A DNA stretch of 22,224 bases from Acuticoccus sp039189655 (GTDB taxonomy: Bacteria > Pseudomonadota > Alphaproteobacteria > Rhizobiales > Amorphaceae): positions 1-22,224 of the forward strand of contig JBCCYN010000074.1 in assembly GCA_039189655.1 (NCBI GenBank), given 5' to 3'. The notes below the pieces were generated by a model, which saw only the letters and a program-made list of their open reading frames with translations, ran no database searches and was not told the DNA's origin. Positions 1 to 7,275 of the stretch are shown here, one piece after another (position 1 is the stretch's first letter; each line of letters begins with the position of its first letter). Position numbers and translations under genes: made by a program.

Positions 1-1032
1 AAGCTCATTTTGCCCACGGGCAACCTGAACTTGGAGCGTTGCTGCGCATCCATCGTTGCCCGGGACGAAAAGCCCACCTGCCTCAACCTCGACTGGTTCA
101 TGGCCGCCGACGATGCCACGTCATCGCATCTGGAAGTCTGGGTGCCTTACGAGGCAAAAAATCTGAAGCTCACCGTCACCGAACCCGGCGGCGACGCCCA
201 TTTCGTCCCTGTCACCTCCGACAGCCCCCAAGTATTGACAAGAATTAATAGGGGCAATCGAAGTATTATCGCCCGTGCCACCCAAGATACGCCTCGCATG
301 TGGGGTGGCCCGCCCACCAAAACCCGCATTGCCCTTGCCTTTGCACCCACAGCGCCGGTGCCCATTGAGCGAGCGGCGACACCGGTGGGTCGTTGGAAAG
401 TTGAAGTCACCGCCGAGGTTCCCACGGGCAAAGCCATAGAAGCCTGGGTGCAGCGCGATGCGTCCCATATCGGCCACAACGCCCGCGCCCGCCAATCGAT
501 ATTGCTCGACGAAGACTACCAGCGGTACGATCATCGCGGTGCTCTGATCGAAACCGACGATCCCTGCCAGGTCGGCAAAGGTGGCGTTCAACGCACGGGA
601 ACCGTCAGCGGCACCGCCACGGCGGCACCGGACAGGCACACGATCGTGGTCGGCGCCTACCAAGGGCCCAAAGGCTATGCCAAGGCAACGCCCTATACGG
701 CCACATCAGCCCGCTTGCAGAGGCAACCCGACTATGCCGGCTTTGCTGATCGTTCAGCCTTGAGGCGCGGGATCATCGCCTCAGGCACGCGCTCCGGGAG
801 CCGCAACGCCATGTCGGGCACTAGCGTTGCCGTGCCATCTGTGGCGCGCGTGGTGGTCGACATCCTCCAATGTACCGATCCGGAAAAGGTGAACGTCATC
901 GCCTGTCTCGACAAATTGGCTATCGATGAGGTCAAGCGGATCAAATTTAGGGACTCTTCCGACCGGTGCGGTAAAGGTCCGATCCCGTTGTCGAAATCCC
1001 AAAGAACGCACGTGCAGTTCCGCAAATACTGA
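1..1032 (+). CDS. subtilisin-like (S8) serine peptidase, C-terminal part (5' truncated by window edge)
   Basis: The reading frame is open from base 1 and stops with TGA at 1030-1032, giving 343 visible residues; the true start lies upstream of the window. The peptidase S8 serine motif GTSVAVP is visible, with the nucleophile Ser at about visible residue 275 (codon 823-825), preceded by the segment IIASGTRSGSRNAMSG. The Asp and His members of the triad are not in the visible part and would be upstream. Before the Ser block lies a long beta-rich stretch (LEVWVPYEAKNLKL, then GRWKVEV), as in the large S8 proteins that carry an inserted domain between the His and Ser blocks. After the motif comes a basic tail of about 65 residues with three cysteines. 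Neighbouring genes give no partner. The family call is firm; substrate and localisation cannot be judged without the N-terminus. Confidence 0.8.
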   Translation, partial: KLILPTGNLNLERCCASIVARDEKPTCLNLDWFMAADDATSSHLEVWVPYEAKNLKLTVTEPGGDAHFVPVTSDSPQVLTRINRGNRSIIARATQDTPRMWGGPPTKTRIALAFAPTAPVPIERAATPVGRWKVEVTAEVPTGKAIEAWVQRDASHIGHNARARQSILLDEDYQRYDHRGALIETDDPCQVGKGGVQRTGTVSGTATAAPDRHTIVVGAYQGPKGYAKATPYTATSARLQRQPDYAGFADRSALRRGIIASGTRSGSRNAMSGTSVAVPSVARVVVDILQCTDPEKVNVIACLDKLAIDEVKRIKFRDSSDRCGKGPIPLSKSQRTHVQFRKY

Positions 1033-1037
1033 TCGAA

Positions 1038-1072
1038 TGGCCTGAATGCCCGCACCAACGGCATTCAGGTCA
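1038..1072 (+). terminator. hairpin just after the S8 peptidase gene
   Basis: A perfect 10-bp stem, CCTGAATGCC (1041-1050) with GGCATTCAGG (1060-1069), encloses a 9-nt loop. It extends by one G-T wobble and two pairs to 1038/1072. It begins six bases after the peptidase stop codon, a typical position for a transcript end. No T-run follows, so it may be an RNA-stabilising 3' hairpin rather than a classical intrinsic terminator. Confidence 0.5.
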
Positions 1073-1139
1073 TCACCCCACCACCAGCGACGAATACGTG
1101 GCAAATTGGCCGAACGTCGGCCAGCGTACCGCGCGTGTA

Positions 1140-1238
1140 CTAGAATGCGTTTCAGCAATATGGAGTCATGTTGCGGCTCTAACCGCGCGGTAAAACCCGA
1201 ACTTAGAGCAGATTATGCGATCGCGCGATCTGCTCTAG
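1140..1238 (-). repeat. CTAG-bounded palindromic intergenic repeat, copy 1
   Basis: This 99-bp element begins and ends with CTAG. Read on the minus strand it matches copies 2 and 3 at 14903 and 20244. It has a first palindrome around GCGATCGC (1217-1236), the conserved block ACCGCGCGGT in the middle, and a second imperfect hairpin around CATGTTGC/GCAATATGG (about 1154-1176). The outer ends form a short inverted repeat (CTAGAGC-like / GCTCTAG). It lies directly at the 3' end of the unrecognised gene 1235-1867 and supplies its TAG stop codon. The architecture (about 100 bp, two palindromes, intergenic) resembles rhizobial intergenic mosaic elements, but I cannot confirm membership. Confidence 0.8.
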
Positions 1239-1867
1239 GCGCCGAGGCTTGCCCGAGACACGTCCGCGATGCGGCTCAGTCCCTTGGTGGTGCGGCAAAA
1301 GAAGTTCGACGGCGTCGACCAATGGGGCTCGTCACCGGCAAACATTTCCAAATACGCAATGGCGAGGTTGGTGTCCTCCTGCGCATTCTCTTTGAACGAC
1401 CACCAGACTTCCACGTCCGAGTAGGCGGCGATGACTTCTTGGCTCTCGTCGAAATCCTGCTTCAGCACCAAGCCACGGCCGTCGAGGCAGAACTGAGTAT
1501 AAACATACCCTTCGGGCCAAAAGTATCGCGGGTCGGCATGGTCCGCGTCGGGGGGGAACGACAGAACGGTCAGCGGTGCGCGGCGCATAAGAGCCCGCAA
1601 CATCAAGCCCGCGGCAAAGCCCACATAGGCGCGCCGGTCGTCATCGGCGGCAGGCTTTTGGGCGTCGAAGGCTCTGATCCACTCGGCAAAGACCTGGACG
1701 AGTGCAGTCTGCGACACGTCGAACGAAATCCCGGTGGCAATGGCAGTCTGATCCACCTGCCGCTCAAAGGCGGTGATGAACCATCGAAGCCGACGTATGG
1801 CCTTACTGGCCGGGACGGCGCCCCCGTCAAGTTTCGTGGATGCTGCGATGGTGAGATCCCGGCTCAT
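1235..1867 (-). CDS. unrecognised protein, last gene of the sugar ABC operon
   Basis: This is a 210-residue protein that I do not recognise. The start is set at ATG 1865-1867, which overlaps the upstream gene's TGA as ATGA; a longer in-frame extension (to 1966) is arginine-rich, runs inside the upstream gene and looks like a shadow. No signal peptide or clear membrane segment is seen. The centre has a mildly hydrophobic helix (RRAYVGFAAGLMLRALM), then a tryptophan- and aromatic-rich acidic half with YFWPEGYVYTQFCL and DVEVWWSFKENAQED. The C-terminus ends SRASLGA, with its TAG stop inside repeat copy 1. Tight coupling to the gene before it and to the kinase and transporter suggests a role in the same pathway, but the function is unknown. 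Confidence 0.75.
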   Translation of the reverse strand: MSRDLTIAASTKLDGGAVPASKAIRRLRWFITAFERQVDQTAIATGISFDVSQTALVQVFAEWIRAFDAQKPAADDDRRAYVGFAAGLMLRALMRRAPLTVLSFPPDADHADPRYFWPEGYVYTQFCLDGRGLVLKQDFDESQEVIAAYSDVEVWWSFKENAQEDTNLAIAYLEMFAGDEPHWSTPSNFFCRTTKGLSRIADVSRASLGA

Positions 1868-2571
1868 ATCATCGCCGCCATGTGTTCCAGCGTGCTCGCC
1901 AGACGGTCCGTCTCGCCAAACGCTTCGCAAGCCTCGGAGCCGCCCTCCGCGGCGAACGCCACGCAAAGGTCCAACACGCGCTCGTCATCGGCATCGATGG
2001 CGCCGCGATCGGCCAGGAACCAAAGCCCCGCCGCCACAAGGCCCAGCTCCAGATGGCGCTGGTCGTCCACAATCGAGCCACCACCGGCCCCGGGAAGACG
2101 GGTGATCACTGGAGCGCTCTGAAGGGCCTCCAGAACGCGGGCAACTCGCTCGCTGGGCGTGGCATCCTCCGGCGCGTTCCGCAGCGCTTCTGCGGTGCAA
2201 AAGGCCACGACCGTTTCGCTAACCAGATAGCCCGGGTCGGGTTGGCGCGCCAACGTGCGCTCAATGGCGTAGGCGATGATGATGGCGACCGGCCCCACCG
2301 CCTCCACGTCGGTCATTGTGCCGTGAAGACCGTCGTAGGCGGCAAACATCTGGCGGAGTGTGGGGCGCTTGTGGAACACCGTGTGCTCCCGCGCTTCCCG
2401 GGCCTTGTCCACCGCGCCGCGCACAACCCCACGCAACGGCCCAGGCAAAAATTCGTCTGGCGGTGGCAGCAGGCGCTCTGGAAGCGCAGCAATGCTCCTC
2501 GCGCCCCGCGCCGCATCCCGCAGCGGCAAGACGAAGCTCGTCGTCACCAACCCAACGCGCAACTCACCCAT
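1864..2571 (-). CDS. unrecognised protein, seventh gene of the sugar ABC operon
   Basis: This is a 235-residue protein that I do not recognise. The start ATG is 24 nt after the PfkB kinase stop codon, with only a weak GGGGG ribosome site upstream; its own TGA overlaps the next gene's ATG. The sequence looks soluble and mostly helical. It has a proline-rich region near residue 35 (ERLLPPPDEFLPGP), a central stretch MTDVEAVGPVAIIIAYAIERT and a C-terminal alanine- and acid-rich helical part. It has no nucleotide-binding or metal motif that I can identify. It may form a functional pair with the downstream gene, since the two are translationally coupled. Its codon use and high GC match the operon, so it is likely a genuine member rather than an overprinted frame. 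Confidence 0.75.
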   Translation of the reverse strand: MGELRVGLVTTSFVLPLRDAARGARSIAALPERLLPPPDEFLPGPLRGVVRGAVDKAREAREHTVFHKRPTLRQMFAAYDGLHGTMTDVEAVGPVAIIIAYAIERTLARQPDPGYLVSETVVAFCTAEALRNAPEDATPSERVARVLEALQSAPVITRLPGAGGGSIVDDQRHLELGLVAAGLWFLADRGAIDADDERVLDLCVAFAAEGGSEACEAFGETDRLASTLEHMAAMI

Positions 2572-2595
2572 AGCGCAACCCCCAGCGCCGAACCC

Positions 2596-3546
2596 TCACA
2601 CACTCTTCGTCGGCACGCGCTCCATAAACGCTCTAGTCTCGTCCAGAGACTTGACCCCAGCTTGCGAACCAAGCCCCGTCGCATTTTGCGCCGACGCCGC
2701 CTGCCCCAGGCGGACGCACGCTTCCGGATCGAGCCCCAGGTGGAGCCCCGTGGCAAAACCTGCATTAAAACAGTCACCACAGCCGCAGGTGCATACGACG
2801 TCGATGTCGAATGCGGGCGAATCGATCGCCACGCCGTCTCCACCCCTGTACATTGCGCCGGCGGGTCCCAACGTCAAGATAACAGCGCCCACCCCTTTCC
2901 TGAGAAAAAAACCAGCTATCTCCTCAAAATCGGTGAGCCCAGAAAGGGCCATCGCCTCCTCCTCGGAGGGCATGAAATAGTCGGTGTGGGGAAGGAGCGG
3001 CTCGATGAGGCGCAGATCCTGCGGCGTCGATGCAAAGACGTCGAGGGTGGTGATGGCGCCGCGCCGCTTCGCTTCGGCCATGACGTCGCGGGTTCGGCCG
3101 CCGTCCATCTTGTCCATCAGGCCAACGCCACCCACGTGGACGATCTTGCTGTCCACCACACGCGCCAGATTTTCCTCGCTCACGAAGAAGTCAGCCGTGG
3201 CGCCGCGCTTGTGGAGCGCCGGGCGGGAGCCATCGGCGCGGGTGGTGACGATGGAGCTCGACGTGGCGGCGCCTTCGCAGACCTCCATCATCACCGTATC
3301 GACGTCAAAACTGGCGAGCTTTTCCAGCACCCAGCGTCCCATGTCATCGGGCCCCACGCCCCCCACCGCCTGGACGCGCATACCGTGCTTGGCGCCCACG
3401 ATGGCGGCACTACCCGCCGCGCCAGAGACGGCCAGGGTAAAATCCTCCACGAAGAAGGTGCCGCCGCCCTCAGGAATGGTTTCCACAGGCCGGCAAAGAC
3501 AATCAAAGGTATAAAACCCGATGGACGTGTAGTCGAAGGTGGTCAT
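2596..3546 (-). CDS. PfkB-family carbohydrate kinase
   Basis: This 316-residue protein has the usual length of ribokinase/PfkB kinases, which phosphorylate a sugar or sugar derivative with ATP in the cytoplasm. An N-terminal glycine-rich signature region is visible (LAVSGAAGSAAIVGAKHG, then VGPDDMGRWV), and the C-terminal signature ends in CGCGDCFNAGF, with the catalytic base at Asp258. That signature usually reads D-T-T/x-G-A-G-D; here it is C-T-C-G-C-G-D-C, with four cysteines in alternating positions, while the essential Gly and Asp remain. The start ATG overlaps the ATPase stop as ATGA. Its place within an ABC sugar operon suggests that it phosphorylates the imported compound or a metabolite of it, possibly producing the effector of the SorC regulator. 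The exact substrate cannot be inferred. Confidence 0.9.
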   Translation of the reverse strand: MTTFDYTSIGFYTFDCLCRPVETIPEGGGTFFVEDFTLAVSGAAGSAAIVGAKHGMRVQAVGGVGPDDMGRWVLEKLASFDVDTVMMEVCEGAATSSSIVTTRADGSRPALHKRGATADFFVSEENLARVVDSKIVHVGGVGLMDKMDGGRTRDVMAEAKRRGAITTLDVFASTPQDLRLIEPLLPHTDYFMPSEEEAMALSGLTDFEEIAGFFLRKGVGAVILTLGPAGAMYRGGDGVAIDSPAFDIDVVCTCGCGDCFNAGFATGLHLGLDPEACVRLGQAASAQNATGLGSQAGVKSLDETRAFMERVPTKSV

Positions 3547-4598
3547 GGCGTGCGGATGCGCTCTCCGGTGCCCTTGTCGAAGAGGTAGAGCCTCTCCCGG
3601 TCAAAATTGATGGCTTGGGGGCTGTCGAGCGGCGCGCGATAGTCCCGATCCGCCTTGATTTCGATGAGGTGCCCGCCTGCCGAAAGGGTCAAATAGGTGA
3701 CGTCCCCGGTGGGTTCCACGCCATAGACTTCGCCGTGGAGGTGCCCGTCACCATCGGAGAGCAAGCAGTCTTCCGGGCGGAAGCCAAGGGTGATGTCGCG
3801 GTTTCCGTCCACCCCAAGGTCCGGAACACGAATACCCGGCCCGGAGAACACCCCGTCCTCCAACCGCCCTTCCATCAGGTTCATGGGCGGCGAGCCGATG
3901 AAGCCGGCCACAAAGGTGTTGGCGGGATTGCTGTAGATCTCGTCAGGCGTGCCGATCTGCTGGATGCTTCCCTTGTCCATGATGACGATGCGGTCCGCCA
4001 GCGTCATCGCCTCGATCTGATCGTGGGTCACATAAATGGTGGTAATCTTCAATTGCCGCTGAAGATGTTTGATTTGGACGCGCATGGCGTGGCGCAGCTT
4101 TGCGTCGAGGTTGGAGAGCGGCTCATCCATCAAAAATGCCTGGGGCTGTCGCACGATGGCCCGCGCGAGCGCCGCTCGCTGCCGCTGCCCGCCCGAAAGG
4201 GCGCTCGGCTTGCGCTCCACCAGATCACCTAGTTCCACCATGTCGGCGGCCTCGCGCACCAGGCGATCCTGCTCAGCCTTCGGCACGCCGCGCATGCGCA
4301 AGGGAAAGCGGATGTTTTCGTAGACGGTCATGTTGGGGTAGAGCGCGTAGCCCTGAAAAACCATCGCCACGTCGCGGTCCCGGGCGTCGATGTCGTTCAT
4401 CAACTCGCCGTTCATGCGCACTTCGCCGTCGGTGGGCGTTTCAAGGCCCGCAATCATGCGCATGGTGGTGGTCTTGCCGCAGCCCGAAGGCCCCAAGAAC
4501 ACCACAAGCTCTTCGTCCTCGATGGCAAGATCCACGTCGCGCACGCCCCAAACGGCACCCCAGCGCTTTTGAATCCCCTGAAGCTCGATACGCGCCAC
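3543..4598 (-). CDS. sugar ABC transporter ATP-binding protein (UgpC/MalK type)
   Basis: A 351-residue ATPase energises import by the adjacent permeases from the cytoplasmic face. Visible motifs are Walker A GPSGCGKTT at 36-44, the Q-loop Gln82, the ABC signature LSGGQRQR at 134-141, Walker B FLMDEP at 155-160 with catalytic Glu159, the D-loop at about 162-165 and the H-loop His192. The C-terminal 115 residues form the TOBE/MOI-type regulatory domain typical of the CUT1 group (MalK, UgpC). The start is GTG (4596-4598), with AAAGGA seven bases upstream, overlapping the end of the permease gene; the permease stop is only three bases away. The TGA overlaps the kinase start. The substrate is not deducible from this subunit. 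Confidence 0.95.
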   Translation of the reverse strand: MARIELQGIQKRWGAVWGVRDVDLAIEDEELVVFLGPSGCGKTTTMRMIAGLETPTDGEVRMNGELMNDIDARDRDVAMVFQGYALYPNMTVYENIRFPLRMRGVPKAEQDRLVREAADMVELGDLVERKPSALSGGQRQRAALARAIVRQPQAFLMDEPLSNLDAKLRHAMRVQIKHLQRQLKITTIYVTHDQIEAMTLADRIVIMDKGSIQQIGTPDEIYSNPANTFVAGFIGSPPMNLMEGRLEDGVFSGPGIRVPDLGVDGNRDITLGFRPEDCLLSDGDGHLHGEVYGVEPTGDVTYLTLSAGGHLIEIKADRDYRAPLDSPQAINFDRERLYLFDKGTGERIRTP

Positions 4599-4601
4599 AA
4601 A

Positions 4602-5456
4602 CTATCCTTTCAAAGCGCCCATGGTGAGGCCGCGGGACAGATGCTTCTGGATGGCCACCACCACCAAGAACACCGGCAGGAACGCTAAGAATGCCACCAG
4701 CGCGATGGCATTGTAGATCACCCCGTCCGAACCGCCGGTGAAGTTGGCGAGCGCCACGGACATGGTGTAGGCATTCGGCGTCGATGCGATTAGGAGCGTG
4801 AACAAGAACTCGTTGATGGCGAAGATCGCCGCGATGACGGCGGCTGTGATGATCCCCGGCCGTATCGCGGGAATGATGATCTCCCACAGTATTCGAAGGT
4901 CCGATGCCCCGTCGGTGCGCGCGGCGTCTTCCAGCTCACTGGGAATGTCGAGCATGTAGGACCGGATGATCCAGGTCACGACCGAAAGGTTGATGGCCGC
5001 ATAGATGAGCATGAGCGCCCAAACAGTATCCAACAGCCCCATATTGCGGAACAGGAAGAAGATGGGGATGGCCACAATGGCGGGCGCCATCATGCGGGTG
5101 GAGAGGATGTAAAAGCCGATGTCGTCGCGGCCGCGATACTTGTAGCGCGCCAACGAATAGGCGGCGGGGATCGCCAGCACCAGATCGATCACCACCGAAC
5201 CGAAGACGGCAAGGATGGAGTTGCGCAAATAAGAGCCCATGGGCCAGTCGGACCAGATCATGTGCCAGGCATCGAGCGAGAAGGTGGGCCAGTAGATGGG
5301 TTGGGGGGTGATGATTTCGGTGCGTGGCCGCAAACCGATGGACAAAAACCAGATCACCGGAACGAGGCAAAAGAGCGCCCAGGACCCCAGGATCAGGTAG
5401 CGGATGAAGAGATTTTCGCCGCGCTTTCGTTTGGTCGCCGCCATTGCCATCTTCAT
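4602..5456 (-). CDS. carbohydrate ABC transporter permease (MalG/UgpE type)
   Basis: This 284-residue inner-membrane subunit has about six hydrophobic helices, starting with LILGSWALFCLVPVIWFLSI. The cytoplasmic EAA coupling loop is seen as EDAARTDGASDLRILWEIIIP, here shortened; it contacts the ATPase. The short C-terminal end after the last helix (HLSRGLTMGALKG) is a hallmark of MalG-like CUT1 permeases. The start ATG overlaps the stop of the preceding permease gene as ATGA, which supports 5456; another Met two codons in is possible. It forms the translocation channel with the adjacent MalF-like subunit. Confidence 0.93.
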   Translation of the reverse strand: MKMAMAATKRKRGENLFIRYLILGSWALFCLVPVIWFLSIGLRPRTEIITPQPIYWPTFSLDAWHMIWSDWPMGSYLRNSILAVFGSVVIDLVLAIPAAYSLARYKYRGRDDIGFYILSTRMMAPAIVAIPIFFLFRNMGLLDTVWALMLIYAAINLSVVTWIIRSYMLDIPSELEDAARTDGASDLRILWEIIIPAIRPGIITAAVIAAIFAINEFLFTLLIASTPNAYTMSVALANFTGGSDGVIYNAIALVAFLAFLPVFLVVVAIQKHLSRGLTMGALKG

Positions 5457-6379
5457 TGCCTCGCCGACCGGAACGCGCGCTTCACGACGAGCTGCGCCAC
5501 AATAATGGTGAGGATCAGCATGATGACGGAAGCGGCGGATGCATAACCGAAGTTGAAGGTTTTAAAGCCGATCCGATAGATGAAGTAGCTAATGGTCTCC
5601 GTCGTGCCGCCAGGCCCGCCTTTGGTGATGATGAAAACATTGGCGAACATGGTGGTGATGTCGATGCCGCGCAGCACCAGCGCGATGGCAATGACCGGGC
5701 GCATGAGCGGCAGGGAAACATTCCAGAAAATCGCAAACCAGCTTGCCCCGTCGAGCCGCGCCGCCTCCTCGATTTCCTCGTCCTGGGCCTGGAGTGCTGC
5801 CACGAAGATGATGAAGAGGAACGGCGTCCACTGCCAAACGTCCGCCACGATGAGCGTCATGCGCGAGAGCCAAACCGATGAGGGAATGGCAAGGTTTTCG
5901 CTGATGAGGCCAAGCCCCATCAAAAGGTCGGACAGGACCCGCGCATCGATAAAACCCAGCTTGAAAATAAACGCCACCGCCGACGGCATAAACAGCATCG
6001 GCACAAGGAACATGATGCGCCAGCCCTGCACCCAGGGGTCTCGGTACGCGAAGAACGCAAGGGTGAGCGCGATGACGAATTGCAGGCTTAGTGAAATCGC
6101 GCCGATGATCAGCGTATTCCAAAGCGCTGCCCAAAACTCTCGATCGTTGAAGAGATCGGCGTAGTTTTCGAATCCTATGGGCGTCCAAGTATTGAAGCGC
6201 ACCAGGAAAAAGCTCTGATAGATCGCGTAAATGCCCGGATAGAGCGTGATCATCAACAAGTAGAGGACGGCGGGCGCCACCAAAAGGTAGGGAAAGAGGC
6301 GACGCATGGTCTTGCTGCGTCGCCTCGGGGTTACCCGCGCAGCGCCCGCCGCTCGGTCGATACGGGCTACCGATGCCAT
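5453..6379 (-). CDS. sugar ABC transporter permease (MalF/UgpA type)
   Basis: This 308-residue inner-membrane subunit has a basic, alanine-rich cytoplasmic N-terminus followed by six hydrophobic segments, the first being FPYLLVAPAVLYLLM. The EAA loop EEAARLDGASWFAIFWNVSLP is present near residue 215. Size and order (MalF-like before MalG-like before ATPase) match the CUT1 carbohydrate importers. The start at ATG 6377-6379 has no strong ribosome site; an internal Met at residue 25 (MRRLFPY) is an alternative. A 79-bp gap separates it from the esterase gene upstream, the second largest gap in the operon, and no clear promoter is seen in it. Confidence 0.92.
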   Translation of the reverse strand: MASVARIDRAAGAARVTPRRRSKTMRRLFPYLLVAPAVLYLLMITLYPGIYAIYQSFFLVRFNTWTPIGFENYADLFNDREFWAALWNTLIIGAISLSLQFVIALTLAFFAYRDPWVQGWRIMFLVPMLFMPSAVAFIFKLGFIDARVLSDLLMGLGLISENLAIPSSVWLSRMTLIVADVWQWTPFLFIIFVAALQAQDEEIEEAARLDGASWFAIFWNVSLPLMRPVIAIALVLRGIDITTMFANVFIITKGGPGGTTETISYFIYRIGFKTFNFGYASAASVIMLILTIIVAQLVVKRAFRSARQ

Positions 6380-6458
6380 TTCAGGCGTTCGCCCGGCGCT
6401 GGACGTGCGCGGCTTGCTGACAACTCAACCACACGTCAGGGACTGCCGCGCCAACCAC

Positions 6459-7202
6459 CTAGTTGAGGATCTCTTTGACCTTTTCGGCCACTGCTGTGCC
6501 CAGCGCGCGGTTCGCATCCGCGGTGAAGTGGATCCCGTCGACACCGATCCCGTCCGCGCCGATGACCGTGGAAGCATCAAAGAAATGCTCGCCAGCAGCG
6601 GTGGCAATACTCTCGTAGACTGCTGGAAGTGCGAGCGTCTTTTCCTTCGATCCTTCAAATATTCCGGCTGCGAGCGGGTCGATCTTGTCCGCCAACGGCG
6701 GCGGGCTGATCACCAGGATTTCGGGGCTCGGGTAGTCGGTCCAGTCCCAGTAGGGTGACTCGTGCACGATGTTGATGAGCTCGCCCATCCCAAGACCGAT
6801 CTCGAACGGTGTTCGCTTAAGATAAGTCTTGGTGTCGTTCGTCCCCAGCATGATGATGACAAGATCCAATGGCTCGTGGCTCGCCATGGCGGCCGGGAGA
6901 TAATCAGAGCCGTTGAGTTTTGGATCGTTAGGATCTTCGATGTTGGTGGTGCGTCCCGAAAGGCCTTCCACCACCAGCTCGTAGCCGTCTCCCAGCGCCT
7001 CCGACAAGGCGCTCGTCCACCGATCGTCCACATCGTGGCGAACCGTCGGCACGATGGGTTCCACTGGTTTCCATCCCCAGGTGAGGCTGTCGCCAAACAC
7101 CAAAATATTCTTCGTGTCGGTATCGTCCGCCAATGCCGCACCGGCACCGACGACAAGAACCGGAAGCACCAACGCACGCGCAACTAGACTGCAAAGTGTC
7201 AT
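6459..7202 (-). CDS. exported SGNH/GDSL esterase-acyltransferase resembling mycobacterial MsAcT/ArE
   Basis: A 247-residue SGNH hydrolase, expected to hydrolyse or transfer acyl groups on small alcohols or sugars. The start chosen is ATG 7200-7202, with GGAGG seven bases upstream; an 11-codon extension is possible but lacks this site. Residues 1-25 are a signal peptide ending AALA, so the enzyme should be periplasmic. Block I is GDSLTWGW (nucleophile Ser39), block III is MLGTNDTK (Asn122) and block V is DGIHF (Asp222, His225). From memory, these blocks and the segments LSGRTTNIEDP and DLVIIMLGTNDTK are very close to Mycobacterium smegmatis MsAcT/ArE, which is cytosolic. Its place between the binding protein and permeases suggests it deacylates the transported substrate. 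The substrate itself is unknown. Confidence 0.9.
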   Translation of the reverse strand: MTLCSLVARALVLPVLVVGAGAALADDTDTKNILVFGDSLTWGWKPVEPIVPTVRHDVDDRWTSALSEALGDGYELVVEGLSGRTTNIEDPNDPKLNGSDYLPAAMASHEPLDLVIIMLGTNDTKTYLKRTPFEIGLGMGELINIVHESPYWDWTDYPSPEILVISPPPLADKIDPLAAGIFEGSKEKTLALPAVYESIATAAGEHFFDASTVIGADGIGVDGIHFTADANRALGTAVAEKVKEILN

Positions 7203-7234
7203 GTTCGTTTCCTCCCCCAGAAAACACTCCGACA

Positions 7235-7259
7235 CGCCGGGCCCGTTCTGAGCCCGGCG
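7235..7259 (-). promoter_or_regulatory. intercistronic hairpin after the binding-protein gene
   Basis: A perfect 8-bp GC stem, CGCCGGGC (7235-7242) with GCCCGGCG (7252-7259), has a 9-nt loop. It lies 16 bases after the stop of the solute-binding-protein gene and before the esterase ribosome site. Hairpins here commonly stabilise or partly terminate the binding-protein message, so that this protein is made in excess over the membrane subunits. No T-run follows on the minus strand. Confidence 0.55.
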
Positions 7260-7275
7260 ATCCGCGTGGTCTTGG

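Noticed and set aside
1867..1966. Longer N-terminus for the last operon gene
   Set aside because: The extension is Arg/Gly-rich, overlaps the upstream gene by 100 bases and has no ribosome site, whereas the ATGA overlap at 1864-1867 fits the operon style.
1882..3588. 568-codon open frame on the plus strand
   Set aside because: It lies antisense to the kinase and two operon genes, is rich in Arg, His and Pro with no recognisable domain, and arises from high-GC codon bias opposite real genes.
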